From NCBI GenBank assembly GCA_000727475.1, contig KL647329.1, forward strand, positions 485,238-549,237: a stretch of DNA of 64,000 nucleotides, in the 5' to 3' direction. Positions 47,041-59,596 of the stretch are shown one piece after another (position 1 is the first letter of the stretch; every line of letters starts with the position of its first letter). The notes beneath the pieces were generated by a model, which did no database searches, was not told the origin of the DNA, and was given only the letters and a program-made list of their open reading frames with translations. The DNA is from Sarcocystis neurona (Eukaryota > Apicomplexa > Conoidasida > Eucoccidiorida > Sarcocystidae). A program made the position numbers and the translations under genes.

Positions 47041-49624
47041 AGCCGCCCCGTTTCTGAGGAAGCAGTATTGAGGGGACCGCTTCTTGGACTCAGTGTCTTT
47101 CACGACAGTAGCTTGCACAACCCTGCACCGAACGTTCTGCCAGGTTGACCATTATGATACAGAGAAAGACTTACAGACAGCAGCCGGCGCATCGATAGCA
47201 GCATGTTTCTCAGTCCCGTATTGGAACCAAAAGCGATACAGGCAGCAGTTTTGTGAATGCGGGTAAGGAGGGTTGCTTACGTTTGAAGCTGCACAAATGC
47301 AGGAGCGGAAGCTTTGCTGCGCACCTGACGACTGCCGCCGTCAGGATGTCACAAACGAATGCACGTAGCCCTAAGTGAATGTAGATTCACAGGATGAGGT
47401 GTAGGTGATATCTTCTGTGAAGACGCGTACCTTATTGCTCGAGCTTTAAGCTGCGGATTACCTCAGCATGCAAGTAGGTCCGTACAGAGGGCGCTGGGAT
47501 GAAACACGCCGTCGTAGGGCTACAGAGTCACTTGTAGACGTAGAAAGTTCTTTTCCGATCTAAACACTTATGTGAGGGACGAAAGTTAGTTGCCGCTATG
47601 GAGGTAGTCAATACTACACTTGTTTACTGTCACTGTTGTATGGCACCCTGAATGTTGGAGTACATGCAGCTGGACTAAGACGTGAAGTATTTTTAAGTAG
47701 CTTCTGTGTTCGAATCGTCTATTGATGCAGAAGAGCAGGTGGCTGGGAGACGTCGGGTGCTCTCTAAAATATGCATGCACGTGCACACAGATATTCGCAC
47801 CCACCAGTACTAGTACATCTGTGTACATATTTAAATATGGGTACGTAGACCCACGCGTATTAGTGCTTTGTTTCTTGTAAACCTTTTTCTTTCTCCCTCT
47901 ATATGTATATAAGCGTGTGTGTGCGTCCACTGGTGCGGGATTAGGGCTACAGGAAAAGAATGCGCTCGTGCTTCTGTATTTAGTTCAATATACCGTATAA
48001 AAACTTCCTGACTTCCACACCCGAGGCCACGCCGCCACGCCCAGAATCTACCTACGTGGGCATGCGCGGATGTGAGGAATTTCATACACGACCCGTACGT
48101 TTGTCACTAAACCGCGCAACCAAAGAGTCCCCCTTTCGTCCGTGACCAGGTAAAGCCTCACATTCTTCTTCTGCCCGTGCTTGTCTGCCTTCTACGTATG
48201 CGTGCATTTGCCTGAATGGACTTTGTATACATGCTTCGAGAGTCACTAACTATTCACCTGCCTGGTCGTGTACGATATGTTTTTGAAATATTTTGCTTGC
48301 CCTGCGAGGACGTGACTGTTGACACAGGCACGCATGCGTACACTGAAGCGACCTTCTTTTTGCCTTCATCACCACATCTGCATCTCGTAGCCGTTCACCT
48401 ACGCGAGCGCGCCCGGCATCTGGGGGCACGGCGGGAGCCAGAGAAACGAATTTGCGTATGAAAAGTGTGACTGCACCTGGACTCAAAAAGCTGTTATATT
48501 TCTTCCTGTTACAGGAATTCGCGTATTAGTGCTGTCCTGTTGTCTCCATGTTTAAGCGTGCACTTCGGTTCCGAAGGTGCGCCACGCTACGGAGTATTTC
48601 TCGGACTCGCAGTACGGCACTTTCTTGCGTGTGGTGAGTGAGGTGGATCCCGAGTGATCTCCAGCGAGCTGCTCCCCTTGAAAATTCAACCTCGTACTGC
48701 GGCGTACTTCAACAAAGGTTAACGGGTACCTGCTTACTTTTTCCGCTAAGTCGTTCTTGTGGAACAAAACAAACGTCTCTACTCTTGCATTTTGACGAAC
48801 TTATAAGCAAACTGTAGGTCCTATGTTTGAACCCTTTCTTTGCTATCACGTAAGATTTTTCCAACGTCTTCCTTCTGCTGATGCAGTATTCTTCTTGCAA
48901 ATGACTAAGAACATCTGCTCGATCACTATATTGCACTTTGAGCCTTCCAGAATCTAGCGTCCTTCAGTGGTACTGGAAGAACGTGCTGATTGTGTAACTC
49001 ATCCGCCGGTGTGCTTCCCTGCCGCTCGCGCGCGCTCAGTTGAGCTTTTAATCCAAAGATACTCGATGAATGAGCATCCGCTTTGCTACTAGTTTCGTAC
49101 AATCCTAGTGCTTGAACTGCAGCACTTGACACGCAGGAATATGTGTCATATCCTGCACAACTGTAGCCCAGATTCCTTTGCTCATTCGTTTAAGTTTGAA
49201 GCCCTTCAATGTTGCGCGATTGCTCCTGCCCGCCTCACAAATGATTTTCAGCGAAAAAACTCTTAGGGGTGGCCTTCTTTAAGTTTTTTGTTCATCGTCC
49301 GCTCGTACATTTTTCGTCGAGTCAGCACAAGTAACTAGCCGCGCTCCCTCACCAGTGTGTAGCAACAAGCAGGAAGCTTCCACTCTTTAGGTAGGCAGCT
49401 GCAACTCTCCGTTTTCGATCCGACTGTGAAATTGTTGAAACCGTGCCCGCTGCTGCTTTGTGGTGCGTGTTTGCTGACGTAGGCACATGCGTGAAAACTT
49501 GTACATGTAAATTAGTGTCTGGAGGTTCTGACAAGTGTGTACGATGGTGGTTCATACCTAGGGTACTTTCCCTCGATAGAGTTTTCTTGCGCGTGCGCTC
49601 CTTTGATCTGTGTTCTATGTACAG
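47041..49624. other. Unresolved region with Cys-bearing open segments on + and coding-like segments on -
   Basis: On +, 47084-47262 is open, ends FCECG and is followed by a gtaagg donor. A segment after an acceptor at about 47300 reads RKLCCAPDDCRRQ, but its phase does not match that donor. About 48400-48495 reads GGSQRNEFAYEKCDCTW. These could be upstream exons of the sushi gene. On -, 48552-48767, 48709-48936 and 48926-49132 are also open with ordinary composition. I could not chain either set, and both strands cannot all be coding. Confidence 0.4.
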
Positions 49625-49843
49625 GGAGACACAGTCACTTATATGTGCGACAAGGGTTTTCGCATGAAAGGGAAGCCGACTCTCACATGCATGACACGGG
49701 ACGACTTGTCCGAATTCATTCCCATGCCCCCTACATGCGTTGAAAGCAGCGGTCAAGAAACCTTGTTGACTTTCCCACTTTTCTACTCCGTAGTTCTCCC
49801 TCAGTTGCTTCTAGGGGCTCTGACACTTCAGTGGTCGTTCTGA
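49625..49843 (+). CDS. Terminal exon: sushi (CCP) domain and GPI-type C-terminal signal; possible ASP/RON1-like protein
   Basis: After an acceptor (gttctatgtacag), 72 codons run to TGA. The first part is the second half of a sushi/CCP module: GDTVTYMCDKGFRMKG, then LTCM and PPTC, giving three of the four expected cysteines. The tail has small residues (ESSG) followed by about 25 hydrophobic residues ending at the stop, typical of a GPI attachment signal. In apicomplexans a C-terminal sushi domain plus GPI tail is the arrangement of the apical sushi protein ASP (RON1 in Toxoplasma), a rhoptry neck protein, so that is the leading guess. The exon with the first cysteine and the start of the gene were not identified. 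It may instead be another sushi protein. Confidence 0.6.
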   Translation, partial: GDTVTYMCDKGFRMKGKPTLTCMTRDDLSEFIPMPPTCVESSGQETLLTFPLFYSVVLPQLLLGALTLQWSF

Positions 49844-52800
49844 AGCTGCGACCACTTGAAAGAGGCGAGCTTACTGCGTTGACATTTACAGTGATGGACC
49901 AGGAAGCAAGGCCGTTCCCACGGCGCAAGAAAACATGTTCGAGAAACAACAGAGTGTTGCGACCGCTGACGTAGAACGAACAGGATGAATAGCTTGCAGC
50001 CTATGTGTACTCATTCACCAGGTATGCTTCACCATCGGAAAGGAAAGAGGTCTCGACCCACCGGGGCAGTAAACAGCTGCCGAGACTTCTCGGACCTTTT
50101 TGCTTTCAAGGGACTTTGAAAAATGTCGGTTTCCGCCTGTACAACGTAGAATTAGTCGGACCCACAATAGTTATTCGGAATATATTCTTGTGAGGACAAA
50201 CGCACAGCATTGTATGACAGTGTACGGGCATCGCCTTAGTAGAGTTATGTGCTTGTTGGAACATGTCCTTTGCGATGTACTGTGAAGTATTCTGTATCTT
50301 CGTGACAAGGAAGATAAGCTGCCCAGCCAATCTGCCTACACACCTTCGTAACAAAAAAGAAATGTCACTTGGTAAGTCTGCCTGCTCATCAGCGCATTTA
50401 CACGAATAAATGCTGAGGATTTTGGCGGATGATGCCCTTGAACGGATAACACAGACACCACAAAGAGCTACCCCCCTTTACCGACGAGCCTCTACGAATA
50501 CACACGCGAATCTTGTGCTTTTCATACTGGATTGGCTGCTGAATATGACCGCTGGCTTCTTCGAGGTTATTGTGCGCATGTTTTTTTCTAATACGTCTTA
50601 CGGTTAGAGAACTTTTGACTGCCGTGCCTAAGAAGGGAAAAACTCTACTTTTCACAGGGGAGTTCTGAGCGAAGGCGGTATAGTGCCAGTTGACGCTTTT
50701 TTTTATGCTTGCAAAGATGGCCGCTTTGATGCAAGTGTACTACCCATGCATATGTCCGTAAAATCAGTGCTGCTGGAAGGTGCTCACGAGGCAGCGTGAG
50801 CAGAATGAACAGAGGTAGCACAGCGAAATCAGGCTGCTGCCTGAGTAAGCGAACGAGTCTCAGACGGAATGCGACAACACAAAGTCGTCTGGTAATAAAT
50901 TTTATGAGGTGTGTAAGCAACTCTACCACCGTATACAGTAACTCTAAATGCGACGGACGTGCGAGTCTGCCTTTAGACACGGACAGATTTTTTGTGGGTT
51001 GGATCTGCAAAGTAGCCGAACTGTGGCCGCTGCAAACCTCAACCAGAGGTCGCTCCTAGATACACACACACATACACACATATGCCAAAGAAAACTGATA
51101 CGCCTTCTTTAAATGGGTCACGGCGGGAGCCCCATTCCGAGAGGGGAGTCCAATAGCGCTTCAGTATGGCAGTGCTTACAGGTGACTGTTTAATGGGACG
51201 AAACGGCTGTGGCAGGACTCCTCGGCTCTCCAATTGACAACGTTTCCACTATTTGTCTCTGACTCCCCTACGAAAAATACATGCGAGTGTCCCCGCGAAT
51301 TCGCACTCAAAGCGCAAACGCTTTAGTTGCGAAGAGTATCCGCGCTAGGTCGTCCTCTTAGTCTCGTTGTTTTCGACGCTACGTGTCATACCACGTGGCA
51401 AGATGTTATTCTCTGCAGTGCCCTGCAAACAAAGCAGTAGATTCTAAACTGTTTTCTTGGCAGACGCTCCCTTTTTTGCACGTACGCACGCTGCCCCTCT
51501 CCCCCCCACCCCCCCCGTCCTTTTGAAAAGCACGTGCTGTCAAAAGATCCTCTGCATACTGTGGGGGCAACCAACCACACTCCACAGTATCTCATAAGCT
51601 TGGAAGCCTTGCAGTTGTCTACGTAAGTGAACGTCAGTCGTACACCAGGTGCGGAGATAAGGTGGTACGGCAGAGCAATGGCCGTTTTCGAGAGGCCGTG
51701 CTGACATACGTTCGTATGTCCTGAGGTATTTGCAGCTAGCTTAACGTGGCGGAAAGAACCACAGCATACACCTGTGTCCAGCGACATATTGGTGAGTGCT
51801 TACGCCGCTGAACAAGCGTGTTTCTCAAATCAAACATACAACAGTTTCAACGTACATTGAGGCAAATACATTCAAGTCCGTCGGCCCTCTGCAGATATTT
51901 CGGGAATTTCAGTAGTTGTAATATTGAGGTGGACAGCGGTATGCACACCTTCGTAGATATACAGATAGCCGGGTTGGTGGATCCCCGTGTCAACATTTCG
52001 TCAGTGTGACTGCTTATTTGAGATGAACGCTCTCTCGTATTCCGAGCTACAGACAAACGCCCTGGGGGTTTCGCGCTACAATCACTACCTCTTGAAGAGA
52101 CCAGCGCAATTTCTCCATTAGCAGGTGTAACCTTGTAGGAACTGACGTGCACCGCGACTGCCGCACGTGAGTCAACAACAGCTTGAAACACTGAACTCGG
52201 TGAAGCTCGTCGACCGCTTCTTGAGTGTACGCAACACTTCCCTAGGGGTTTACATGCGAAACAGGCAGACTAAAATCACGTGACGTCTCCTTGTCTGTGT
52301 AAAAGCGAATCTTCACTCACACGAGGACAGCGGATGCGGAAGTCAACGTACGGTAGAGTACACAGTACACGTATGTCTGCGTAGAGCTCAGGAAACTAGG
52401 GGAAAATGCGTGAGTAATACTGGAAGTGCCTTGTGTGTGAATTTATACTTGGTGAGACATCAGTACTACGTTGGGTGTAGCTGCTACAGTTGAACAACTT
52501 AGCGGTGTATCGGATAGCGAACCATGGGGATGCAGGCATGTAAGGTAAGCTGGAGGTCTATTAACGGAAAAGTTACGTCTAGATGCTAGCGGTACACGGT
52601 CAACTGTAAATGCACGCCCACACCTGTGGTGGACACGAATAGTGGCAACACTAATACATACAGACGTGGAAAAGTGCATATGGAGACTACAGTTGAGGGC
52701 TCAGATACCTTGGAAATGTAACAGCTCATTAGCAGTAGCCGTATTACGTCTGCGACGGAAAAACCCCCAGCAACCGCCCGCGGTTAAGCGTACACGCTGA

Positions 52801-55800
52801 CGGGGAAAGGTGTCGTTGGCAAGAACTTCGGCATCGTAAGCCTGGAAACCCTTCTGAGGAAACGCGTGAGAAGCCAACGTTGCTGTCTAGCCGTGCTCTT
52901 GTTGTTTCGCGTGCAGTAGTGTGCATTTGCGTTGACGTCTGCACATTTGGAAAGCAGTCACTCGTACACTGCATCCGCACACAACCAAGAAGACGTGTCT
53001 GTCAGGCCGCCGTCGGATCTTTATCACACAGAGTTACATAGTCGAGCGTTTACGAGTTACGCACACGTAGCCGCAGGGGGTCAACATCCTTTTTACTGTT
53101 ACAACTAAATATACATGGAGTATTTTGCAACTCGAGGCAACTGTGCAGCTTTTTCGATGTCGTCTCATCTACGGAAGTGTTATGTGCCTTACGCTATTGA
53201 GGGGAGTCTGGCACGTGCACGTATGCGTTCGCATGTAGGTACCTGCATACAGAACAGACTAAAAGTGTGTCCTTGTCTGCAAAGTGCATACAGGTGGCGC
53301 GCACGGTACACTGTCAGGCGGCCTGTGCGCTGCGCGCCTACGCGTATGCGCATCTGATTACACACGCACTTACATACGTGCACCACACGTTAAACTTATC
53401 TAGCAGGAACGTGGTTCACTACCTAGTAGGAAAAGAAGTTAGTAACGCTAAATGATTAATTGAATGGGCGACGTAACGGCCAGCAGCTAACAGTTCTTGG
53501 ACATCGAATGTTCTACAGTTACGTGAGGGTACCTCCTGAGCAGTCGCAGTATCACTTGCGATTCCGACAGAGTAGTTCACAAGACGAACCAAGGTGTGTC
53601 ATTCATACGCCATAGCGGAGACAGCCGACTGCCGTCGCCCTGCTGTCTCTTCAGGGAGACACGCACACGCTGACGCAGTAACAACAATCATTTTTGTATG
53701 CGCGTTCGTCGGCGGTGCGCAGCACCCACGTCCACACTGCTCGCGCTCATACAATAAAACGCACGTACGTGTACTCACATTTTGATTCATGTGTACATAG
53801 CTTCGAGTACATACGACCTGGTACGGTGGAAATGCACTTCGACCCAGGTTGTCTTCTTGTGTTGTCAGGCTGCACAGGCTTGTCTCCAGGCCGGGGCGGA
53901 TAGAATTCGTTTCTTCGTAGAATCCAGACAGTTTGCAAATGTGTTTGCGATACTGTATCCCACAATGGCAAATATACAGAGATGAATTTGAGATACACTG
54001 TCCATATTAATAGCGTATGTAGACAGCGATTTAACCGCAAAGGCTGGCTACCATCGATTCTCTATATTGAAAGCGGACATACACGTGTGTGCTTCTCGTT
54101 AGGGCGACGGCAGTTCAACCTGATAGGGGAGAAGCAGCTGCTTTGGACACAAGGTGATGAGGGGCAGTTAAAAAGCTTGTGCAGCGATACTACCATCTAC
54201 TGGAGAAGGACTGAGCGCCCGTAGATGAGAATTTATACAGGACATGCAGGGTTGTTTCTCGTGTTCTCTGCTACATACAAGAAGCAGGCAGCGGGTCCTC
54301 ACTCTGATTACAGCCACGCGCGGCAGGGCAAGGACCGCGAGGCACGGTTCATAACGAAGGAAGCGCAGCGTCTACAGCACACGACTTTGATGCACTCAGT
54401 ATTGTTATAGGCTTGGCATGCGTTTTACTAAGATTCAGTTCGTTGTACCCAACGTGGGCACCAAATAGTGTCAAGAAGAAAAAAGAAGTAGAAAAGAAAA
54501 GTTGTCTACGGCGTCTCATTGTCGTACGCCCGCACTAGCGTGGACACCCAGCGCACAAAAGGACGACTGCACAAGTGGGCCCTCCACAACGTTTATGGAC
54601 GGGATCTGTCGTGCACCTCTTACCCGGCGTATGCACACGCATCAACCGAAATAGTGCAAGGAAAAAGCTGCGCGCACAGTGAGGTCTGCAGTATAACGCA
54701 TTCAGGGTGAACCTGCTGAAACGTGTTTAGGTCCGTAGTTGTGCGTTCACGCCGACCTACGTGCATGTTTGCTACTGCGTCTGCCACCTTGGATCAGGTA
54801 GGCGCCCGTGTAGATACCAGACCCCCTTAAGCACCTACGCTACAGCAGAGAGGCGCACACGCCTCTAAAAGGATCGAACCTCTTTCCTTCAATATGTAAT
54901 ACAGTTTGCTGAAAATCATGTTGACGCGAATCGCAGCAGCTGCGCTTTCGTACGTGAACAAATCTGTGCCCTCACGGGGACCTGCCAGAATTACCGCGCT
55001 ATAAGAGTACGTTGTAAAAATTGGCGGAGTCACATCGGCGCCGGCCGCGGTGTCTGCCCGTTTGAATGTGTTCTAAGTCATCGCATATAAGTGTGGAGTT
55101 ACTTGTACATTTCCTGCGGCGTAGAAGAGTTCACAAATAGTACCAGAAGACTGCGCTTGTATAACGTGCCCGCCTAGGTCACCACATACCGGAGCCGGCT
55201 ATACGAGTAAGCGCAATGATAGACGTGAGCCCGTTGACATGTATTCGCAGGTGTGTTTCAGTGTTTCACGCCGGAGTCACGGATGTACCAAGTTGGGCGT
55301 AAACCCCCTTCTAGTCGAACCACGTGTGTCTTGTGCTTGTACCTGCTTGCCAAAATGATAGTGGACGCTTCCCGCTCGTTTGTGCAGACTAAACCTTACT
55401 GAGGGATTGTAAGGCTTGCTGTGTGCGTTTAATCGCACACATGACTCCGCAACTGCACACCTTCGGTCGTGCAATAAAGTTTACTCCTAGCTGTCCTGTT
55501 CCACACCTGACTTAACCACTCACGTATTCATATATGCGCTCATATATCTCAGCAACATAGGTGTCCAACTGCTTGTATGTAGACGAGACGCCGCAACGAG
55601 ACCGAAGTAGACGGGACTGTATTTCGCTGAAGGATCCGAAGCAGGAAATTTCGGGAACCGCTATGATTGGTCGAAGTCTTACAAGCTCTCGTGCGCGCTT
55701 GTGGGTCTGCGACTCCTCATTTGAATTTCTTGTTGGACGCTCTTCTTTCGACACTGCGCTGCAACTGTCGAACGCAAGAATCGTAAGCACGATCACGCAG

Positions 55801-56925
55801 AAAAACTACGCACTCCCCTCTGCGCAAAAATGTACCTGGATGAAGCACTCCGTTGATTGAACCTCGGCGAAGCACGTGTACACGTGTGCAAAAAACCGAT
55901 TCGCAAGTACAGTCACGTGCCAATAGGAAGGCCGGCAAAGCAAATGCTAGCCCTGATTTACGCACCCCTATCTCGAGGACGCGAGGTACTGTGCAGACCG
56001 TGTGTCTGTTCAGGCATTGATACATCACGTAGCATATAATATAGAGGCTTGAGTAGAGTACGATTTGCTGTTCCACTCTCAGAGTAGCAAGGCCCAACGT
56101 TATATAGCATCGATCTTATTCGAGTTATACAGGCTGAGCACGTCCGTCTCAATCAGTTGGATTTTCTTACTTTAGAAGACTTGTGCATGCGACGCGTCTT
56201 AAGCGGATGGCGTGCTTGGTTGTACAACGCCTTTCACTGCAAGCAGCCTGTGACGTGCTTGACGCGATTACTGAAAGGTTGTTGACAAGAAACGCTACGT
56301 CACTGGTGTGGTGATGTTCGCGGTCTTCTACTTGAGTGCTGGCACCAACATTGAATTGTTTCTAAAGGCGAGGTTCCTTCATTACTGTGAAAGACCGATC
56401 GGTACATCGCTGCGGGCCTGCGCTTACGTAGCGAGTGCAGAAAAACTTCTCCACGTTGAAGTGGACATTCAAATGCGTGCAACGCTTGAGTGTAACGTTT
56501 CTGTCCGTTTAGACAGGCCTGTAGGTAGAGCTGAACGTACGTGTCTATATACTCATATCATATGGGTAAACCGTACAACTATTACCAGCGAGCGCTTACT
56601 CAATGCATGAAGTATCTTTTGCCATGGACGTATCTCCCCACCACGCGGATTCGTTTGAGTAGACTGAAATGTCAGAATCTGTTGAAGGATAGAATAGTCG
56701 TAGACATCACCGTGGCTTTTCTGTAATGCTAGTAGTGGCTTTATCACCATCCATATCACTGCGGAGCTACATGTACAAAGTGGTAAACCCTAGGTTGTCA
56801 TCCCATCCATATCGTCGTGTCTCGGTGTAGAACTTTTTGAGCACAGCTAACAACGCGTTCAGCAGCAAAACAGGAATGACATTCTTGCTTCAACCAATAA
56901 GAGAGAGCGCAGCCTTACGGCCCAA
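49844..56925. other. Repeat-poor region with unassembled exon-like segments on both strands
   Basis: Segments with protein-like composition and nearby splice sites include - strand 51386-51787 (two Cys-containing stretches), - strand 52000-52191, - strand 52443-52679, - strand 52709-52853 (acceptor ctcag, donor GTATCT) and - strand 54840-55060 (ADVTPPIFTTYSYSAVILAG). On + there are 53872-53985 (acceptor tcttgtgttgtcag, stop TGA) and 55561-55860. The phases of neighbouring pieces do not all match, and no domain is certain. There may be one multi-exon - strand gene here, possibly extracellular given the cysteines. A C-rich tract lies at 51494-51520. Confidence 0.35.
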
Positions 56926-56929
56926 AAAT

Positions 56930-57530
56930 TGACTTTTTCGCGGTGTCAATTCAATACATTCAATAAATGACGCGAGCAGCACGATAGAACAAAAACAAAT
57001 ACTCAAATCATCAGGCTTTGTACACGACGGAGCAGGTAATTTTTCCAATCCTTAGGTGTAAACAGACGTGTGGACTAATATCGGCGTCTCAGTTTCAGGG
57101 GACGTTCTGCTGTGGGAGTTCAACGAGAATTCGATAACTGACATGGGCAACACGACAGAACAGAAACGGGTACCCCAATCACCAGCCTCTGCATAAGGCG
57201 GTGGAGGTAATCTTTCCAATTACTGGGTGTGCAGACAGACGTCTGGACTGGTATCAGCGTCTCAGCTAGCACGGGACTTTCTGAAGTGCCAATTAAATGA
57301 CGCATATAATAATTGACTTTGGAAAGACGGCAGAACCAAAACGAGTACCCATATCATTAGGCTTTGTACACGGCGGAGAAGGTACCCTAACCAAGGTGTA
57401 CAGACAGACGTCTGGACCAATATCAGCTTATCAGCTCTCACGGGACGATGCGGAAGTGCAGCAAATTCTGCGTTTCCATCATTGATTTCAATGAAGTGCA
57501 TCGATAGGCGCAGCACTACTATAGAACCAG
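56930..57530. repeat. Tandem array of about 3.5 diverged units, unit about 178 bp
   Basis: Each unit has, in order, a gacgg/cacgac-agaac-aaaac segment, ggctttgtacac-ggcgg, an aggta segment, gtgtacagacagacgtctgga and atatcagcgtctcag. The cores lie near 57014, 57184 and 57361, and a partial unit starts near 57485. Units differ by many substitutions and small indels. The - strand of each unit reads roughly LIPVQTSVCTP, but frames are not conserved between units, so a non-coding or decayed origin is more likely. Confidence 0.85.
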
Positions 57531-59590
57531 AGCAACGGTGTGGGTAGGTAATGCGCCCGCAGGCATAAACATGCTTGTCCTTAATGATTTGCGAGAGCAT
57601 AGGCTGCTGCGCAGCCGAAGCTATAAACGGCTCAATGGGCACTAGCAACGTTAGTTTATCCGTTCCGTTTTTAGCTAGCTTACACTCTCGAGTGGATATT
57701 TTATACTAGGTGCATCTACTTGTTAATGAATTTTCACAAAATTTATGCACACACGCCGCGACTGCTAGAGAAGGAAGAGCAGATACGGTGTCCTCAAGCG
57801 TGTAGGCGGAGGAAGGTGACAAGAGCAACAACAATCCTACTCTTTGATCCCAGCGAACGTCATTCAACATGTCAAGAGGAAGCGCATGTCCTTATACATT
57901 AGACTACACAAGGCTGAAATTTTCGATGACGGTTGCAGAGGCAGGAATACATGTTCTGATCAACAGAGGATTAAACAAGTCTTTTTGTGCTCTTTAGAGG
58001 TGCTACGCAATCAGGAAGGCCTATGTGGTCATCTGTACCTTCCCGTACGCATCCTTGTTCTTATGCACATGGTATAACCCTCGTGGATACGGTTACGTGC
58101 TTTTCTATCAGCGTAACATCTCTTACCTGTATCTTCGTAAACATTGCTCTTTAACCCTACGAATGCCGTGTTTTTCAGGGAAGCTTTTATCGTGGGGCAG
58201 GCTTTTTTTGCGCGTGCGGCATCCAGTTGGTCACGTCGCCTTTCCTGCAAGCTTTGAAGTGCCGAACCAGAAATCTGTGCATGAGTGTCATTACGCGCCC
58301 GTGCTTATGGGTCTGAAAGGTTTCCACAATAGAGGTGCTTGTTTAGTTTTTGAACGTGCGCTAGACAAGAGCCTTTTGACAGCCAAAACCTTCTAACCTA
58401 AAGGCCTCGAAACGCAGAGATTAACGGTGAGTTTTCTACGGTTTTGTGCGACACTAAACGGGCAGGAACATGTGCAGGCACCGTATCCCACTGCTAACGT
58501 GCGCAGACGCCTTTGTGCTGCTAGAGAAAAGTCGCATAGGTTGATTACGCTTTCTGTCTACCTGCAACTGAGGCGGTGCCACGTAGGCATTGAAATTGGG
58601 CGGCCTTACATGCAAGCGCAGACATTTTACTACATGACTCAATTAGAATGTATCTCCATACGTATACAAGCTACTTTCACGCCGAGAAACTGTTTTGACT
58701 GGGAGGATTTCTACAATTGCACACAATGAAAGCCATATATAGAGCAACTCGCAAAAGTAAGCTACACCACCACAGTTGCGCCTGCAGACGTCCCTTCGCC
58801 ACCTTTTTCACAAACAGAGAGGAGTCCGATCAAACTCTTCCACAAGGCAAGAATAGTGACACGGCAGGGGCTGAAGGCAGACGAATTATCTCTTTAAATG
58901 ATGAAAAACGCTTGGTTGCTGCCTACGCAGCACACGTCGAACATTTCTGCTGCTGCAACATCTCCTACCTCAATTACGCGCAGTACATATGTATATATAT
59001 ATACATACATACGCATATATACACATATGTATACATATATATACATTTATATATATATATATACATACACGTGATCACGCAGGTATCCTGCGAGCCACGA
59101 TAGCCATAGTCTCCGTATCGACGCAGGTAATATTCATCATTTGTTTATTATTATGAGAGTGTTTCCGCGTGGTTCGGCAGCAAGGAACGTGCATGAATGC
59201 TACACGAGAAGATGCGTGGGCGATGTAAGACTCCAGAACAAAGAATGCCGCATCCGTGTGTGGCCAGGTGTACAACGTATTCTGGGTACGCCTCATGGAC
59301 CGAGAATGCGAATTCCCGTGGTAACGTCTGCTGGCTTCTCCGTTGATGTGCAGGATCTGGGAGCATATGGTGAGCAGTTTGCATGTATGATGCGTAGTAC
59401 TACTTAAGTTACGCTTTGATAAGGCAGCGCCTTCACGGATGGAACCACTGTACGTCACCGAGCACAGGTCTGGCTTATGGAGTCTCTGCAGTGGCTGCGA
59501 AGCGTTTTGTCGCGATTTGTGGAGCCCAGACGTGCGCACAGGTAAACGCTTCCATGCTAGTAAGTCTAGGAGGAGGTCAGAGCTTACGAA
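57531..59590. other. No assignable gene; short TA microsatellite
   Basis: Ordinary composition with open segments on + (58025-58396, 58427-58729) but no domain or clean exon chain. A TA/CATA microsatellite lies at about 58988-59068. The 3' end of the - strand coiled-coil gene probably falls in the upper part (59100-59590). A + segment at 59434-59541, ending at a gtaaac donor, is also open. Confidence 0.45.
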
Positions 59591-59596
59591 GTTTAC

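Noticed and set aside
54840..55060. Chitobiase/hexosaminidase C-terminal (Fn3-like) domain on the - strand
   Set aside because: Only the first strand pattern (TPPIF...AVILAG) is suggestive. The expected YT-DG motif is absent.
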